Positions 60,601-64,000 of a DNA stretch of 64,000 nt are shown here, piece by piece (positions within the stretch are counted from its first letter, which is position 1; each line of letters starts with the position of its first letter). The notes below the pieces were generated by a model. That model had not been told where the DNA came from. It did no database searches and worked only from the letters and a program-made list of their open reading frames with translations. The translations under genes and the position numbers were made by a program. The DNA comes from Akebia trifoliata (lineage: Eukaryota; Streptophyta; Magnoliopsida; Ranunculales; Lardizabalaceae), in contig CM030711.1 in the NCBI GenBank assembly GCA_017979445.1, positions 39,238,757-39,302,756 on the forward strand, written 5' to 3'.

Positions 60601-63063
60601 ACCTTTACTTTGACTATAAATGGTAAAATTAGATTTTTATTTTATTAAAGTCAAAGGTCAAGATGTAATTATAATTCATTTAAATTCAAAGGAGTTAATT
60701 ATAAAATGAATAATGCTAAAGTGACCTCAAACATTGATCTCATTTCATACTTTGCTTACGTGGAGGTGTGTATGAACCATAGATGTTTTTCATCAAGATA
60801 TGAGTGAAATGTATCTATGGTTCTGTGCGCACCTCCACATCAGAAAAGTGCAAAATGAGGTCAATCTTGAGGTCACTCCAGCACGACTCTTATTAGATGG
60901 GAACGTACTATTTACGTATCATGAGACATGCTTATTATTATTATAATGAGAGAAGGTAGAGTAGAAGTGGTTCGATACCAAAAATTGGATTTAAAAAATG
61001 CCTTGTTTTAACATTTACAGTTAACATTGCTAGTCGAACATAAATCATATATCCCTAAAATCATTTTGGTCAAACATAAAGAAAAATTAGAATCATATAT
61101 CCTAAAATCACATTGGTTAATTTTCAAAATTACGAAAATATCATTTCTTTAAAATCATATTTTTAATTATAAATAAATCCTTCAAATGCATGTGTGTCTA
61201 CATGACACCTTTTAGTTGATTATGATATATGAACTGATTGCTTGTAGATCATAAATTGTTAGTTCCATCCCTACCATAAATTTTTTTTTTTTATAATAAA
61301 AAAAAATTAACTAATTATACCTCACTTCAATAATATTAATTTTTTAGAGTGTAATCATATTAATGGAGTGCAAAAAATGATGCTTTTAAATATGGAATGC
61401 CATCAGTAATAAGTGATCTGCAACTAGTCAGTTCCATAATTATATTATATTATATAAAGAAGAAGGTCTGTTAAAAATCATTTTTATTACCAGACTCAGA
61501 TGCACCACCAATATTTACCTCCCCCCACCACCCTCCATTAAAAAAAAAAAAAAATTTAATTGAAATTGGATATGATGCAGAGAATTCAACCGAATTCGAG
61601 GAGGCACAATTTGGTACCTCTCCGAGTGATGAAATGATTGCAGCTTTGGAGAGGAATGGAGTGAACTTCATTGGATCGGCGACACGGTCCAAGACTAAAA
61701 AAGGAAAGCCAAAGATGGCAATGAGAATCGATATTCCAAACACCACCCCAACTCGATCGATAACTGCTGTCACATCGATGCTCTGGGAGGATCTAGTAAA
61801 TAATCCAAAAAAAGAAGGGCCTCAAGGAGATTTCGTTACTAGAAAGAAGATCCAATGTGCTGAAAAGATGATTAGAGGGGCTTTTGTTGAACTCTACAAA
61901 GGACTTGGACTTCTAAAAACATACAGGTTTTCTTATTTTTCTCATTTATTATTTTTTATATTGTGAGTCGTGTTAACTTGTACACGTGGGTTATGGAAGC
62001 TTATCGTGCGCTCCCTTCTCCACAAATTATTCAAATTGTCGTGCAAGCTTATAGCACACCTTCATATTTTATTATTATCTATATATCAAAAACGATCGAA
62101 GGAGGGGACTTGATAATGACTTTTTTGCCCTCCTAAGATATGTAAAGTTCCATTTATATCAAGGGCAAAATAGTCAATAAAATATCATGTTAGTCCTCTA
62201 CGTGATGGATTCGTTTTAAATGATATATGCATGATGAAGGTTTTGGTGACGGTTGTTGAAATGACCATTTTGCCCTTTCTAATTCCTTGACTTCAAACTT
62301 CAAATTTTATTGGAACTTGTATACTGTTTTAATTTTTGCCTTAAATTTAGAGGATTCTAATATTTTTTTTAATATTTTACAGCTCATTGAATATGGTGGC
62401 TTTTACAAAAATACTTAAGAAGTTTGACAAGGTAAGCACCAATATCAAAGGGTAATTTATGTTTTGATAATGGAAGGGGTATTTGGGTAAATTTATAAAA
62501 GAGAAAGGTTAAAGTATTTCAACTATTTTCGGGTAATTCTTTTAGAAACTAAAAAATAAAATAAAATTAATAATTATCACCTCCATTTTCATTCTGTTAA
62601 TGAAAATGGATAAAAGGAAAGAAAGAAAGAAGAGAAGTTAAAAGTGTAAATTATTTTGGGGTAACTTTTTAGTAACTAAAAGATCAAAAAATAAATAGTT
62701 ATCTCCAAAAATTTTATTCTGTTAATGAGAGTGGTATTTGGATAAATTTGAAAAAAGTGTAAGACTTAAAGTATTTTGGGGTAATTTTTTGAATTAATAA
62801 AAAATAATAATTATCACCTCCATATCAGTAAGAATAGGACGAAATTATTTTAGTTTAGTTTAAGTAATTTAAATTTCAAAAAAAAAAAAAAAATTCATAT
62901 TTAAACATAGTTTTATACTTATATTGAAATTCAACTTTAAGATTTTAATTATAAATTTATAATTCGGATATATATATTTGTTTTCCTACAGGTGGCAAAC
63001 GAACGTGCTTCAGGAAGTTATTTGAAAGTAGTGAAGAGATCTCATTTCATCAGTTCCGACAAG
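57696..63063 (+). CDS. PHO1: PHO1-family phosphate exporter, SPX-domain half, partial
   Basis: PHO1 proteins are endomembrane/plasma-membrane proteins that load phosphate into the xylem; their SPX domain senses inositol pyrophosphates. Six exons are visible: 57696-57932, 59515-59595, 59702-59936, 61581-61926, 62383-62431, 62992-63063. All borders are GT-AG with consistent phases, giving 340 codons. The N-terminus [17 protein letters not shown] and the Tyr23/Lys27/Lys28 helix are the SPX start. [12 protein letters not shown] and [13 protein letters not shown] form the second SPX block. [24 protein letters not shown] and [14 protein letters not shown] follow. [10 protein letters not shown] (residues 307-316) carries the lysines of the phosphate-binding surface, and the last exon ends SHFISSDK. 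The order and wording agree closely with Arabidopsis PHO1. The transmembrane and EXS parts lie past the window. Introns 1 and 3 are about 1.6 kb each and contain MITEs. Confidence 0.94.
58340..59115. mobile_element. Transposon-derived sequence in PHO1 intron 1
   Basis: AACTCGTTAATCTCGAATTG, ACTCAA at the left and TTCAACTCGTTTGAGTTGAC at the right look like degraded inverted ends of one insertion. Repeated GACTCG motifs recur also in intron 3 (60180-60300) and near 63350-63400. A second, nested element copy is at 58735-58865. Confidence 0.35.
58735..58865. mobile_element. Copy of the PHO1-promoter MITE in intron 1
   Basis: GGTAGTTATAGAATCATAAA, then TTTCTTGTGTATCTCGAAGC and GGATCTATGGTTCTGTGATG match the promoter element at 56972-57130 in order and spacing. 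Its right end AAACGTCAAATTATCATGAC also matches. The left end is not resolved. Confidence 0.6.
60714..60883. mobile_element. Foldback MITE, family B, complete, in PHO1 intron 3
   Basis: The ends TGCTAAAGTGACCTCAA and TTGAGGTCACTCCAGCA are inverted. The inner arms (GTGGAGGTGTGTATGAACCA and TGGTTCTGTGCGCACCTCCA) pair, with the core CAAGATATGAGTGAAA between them. About 170 bp, same family as 5546-5711. Confidence 0.7.
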
Positions 63064-64000
63064 GTATGGTGTAGTATAAGATGCCTTTTACAACAATATT
63101 CTAACGTACGCATATAGCATTGATGCGCACCACCTAATCCAAATCTAAAACATACAATTCACTATCTTATGAGCATCAAAATTGATGTTACCTCCATCAC
63201 ACCTAATCGTGTAGAGAATCTATTCTAAGAAGAACGAGAGAGGTATTTGTAAGTGAATCATCTCGGATAATATCTAGTCAAATCTACATCACTCGTTCGT
63301 TCTTGTCAAATCAGAAACTCTTATAAATATAAATAATTGTTAAGGGACGAGTCAACTAGGTTTTTGTGAGGGGCTGAGACGAGACGCGACACCGAGTTTT
63401 AGAATATTATATACGTAAGCCAGCTGTGAGGCATGTTTGGGTGCAGGGATAGGCTGGCATTTCCGTGCATGTGCACGGAAGGATGCTCATTAGGCACCAG
63501 GCGTGTTCTCGTATAAAAAGAAATAGAGCTTCTAACTGAATTAGGAGTTAACGTGCACCTCTGTCGAACAAGAAGAAGAAGTTAAAGTCCTCAACGCGCT
63601 TAACGAGAGTGAATGATAATATGCCACGTGGACCCCCACCCCCACCCCCACTTTCAAGTTTAATATAGACAACATCCAAGTACCGAAAGAATATCTGGCC
63701 GATTTTTGGAACCAAATATCTGGGCCGATTTTGGAATCTTGCTGTTTAGTCAGTTACTTTTGCTTTTTTCTAATTTTTTTTTTTTTTAATATTATAAAGA
63801 TTTTCAGATAAAAGTATATATTAAAAAAAAAGTATAAACATAATTTTTAAAAGGCTATTAGTGGCAGGCAAAAGATATATGAATGGAGAGAATAAGAATA
63901 TTGATTGAAGAAATAGCTTTGATAGATCTAATAAGTTTGAAAAGAAACACAATTAATGGTCAAATTGTATATAACACAACGTCAAGTCAAATATGAGTCA
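63064..64000. other. PHO1 intron 6, continuing past the window
   Basis: After the donor at 63064 no further PHO1 exon is seen; the next expected peptide (following SSDK) is absent. The stretch contains a short palindrome TTCCGTGCATGTGCACGGAA (63461-63480) and a C-rich tract of CCCCCAC units (about 63630-63652) that could form a quadruplex on the minus strand. Confidence 0.5.

Overview
The window is nuclear DNA from a flowering plant, probably a eudicot or a related lineage. The reading frames are split by GT-AG introns, the base composition is AT-rich, the proteins match land-plant families, and most of the rest is plant-type transposon debris. The species cannot be named from the sequence. 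All splice sites and element borders were placed by eye and not computed.

Three host genes are supported. (1) Positions 1-917, minus strand: the 5' half of a Rho GDP-dissociation inhibitor (RhoGDI), three exons, running off the left edge. (2) Positions 16628-28723, plus strand: a complete eight-exon gene for a 591-residue type II membrane protein of the FUT8/NodZ-like fucosyltransferase group. Its introns total about 10.3 kb and hold LINE, SINE, Copia and hAT-type remnants. (3) Positions 57696-63063, plus strand: the first six exons (340 codons) of a PHO1-family phosphate exporter, covering the SPX domain. The EXS part lies beyond the right edge.

The most striking object is a 6.1-kb CACTA transposon at 33011-39098, flanked by the 3-bp direct repeat AAG. 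It has CACTA-type ends and dense subterminal motifs on the left, but no recognisable transposase. Inside it, on its minus strand, are two exons of an R2R3-MYB gene and two exons of a monodehydroascorbate reductase gene, both broken. It reads as a gene-capturing, non-autonomous CACTA element.

A second striking object is a miniature element at 44293-44659. It is built as a large inverted repeat in which each arm carries its own perfect 44-bp stem, and a matched base-pair change distinguishes the two stems. A decayed relative lies at 51541-51904; both sit in TA-dinucleotide tracts. Other elements with visible ends include a Mutator-like MITE with a 9-bp duplication (3780-3996) and a longer relative (45282-45655), hAT-like MITEs with 8-bp duplications (23065-23431, 27186-27942, 52682-53466), several foldback MITEs, and tRNA-derived SINEs.

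The remaining intergenic DNA (about 6.7-9.4, 11.7-14.3, 29-32.8, 39.1-42.9, 47-51.5 and 53.5-56.7 kb) holds no gene that I can support.
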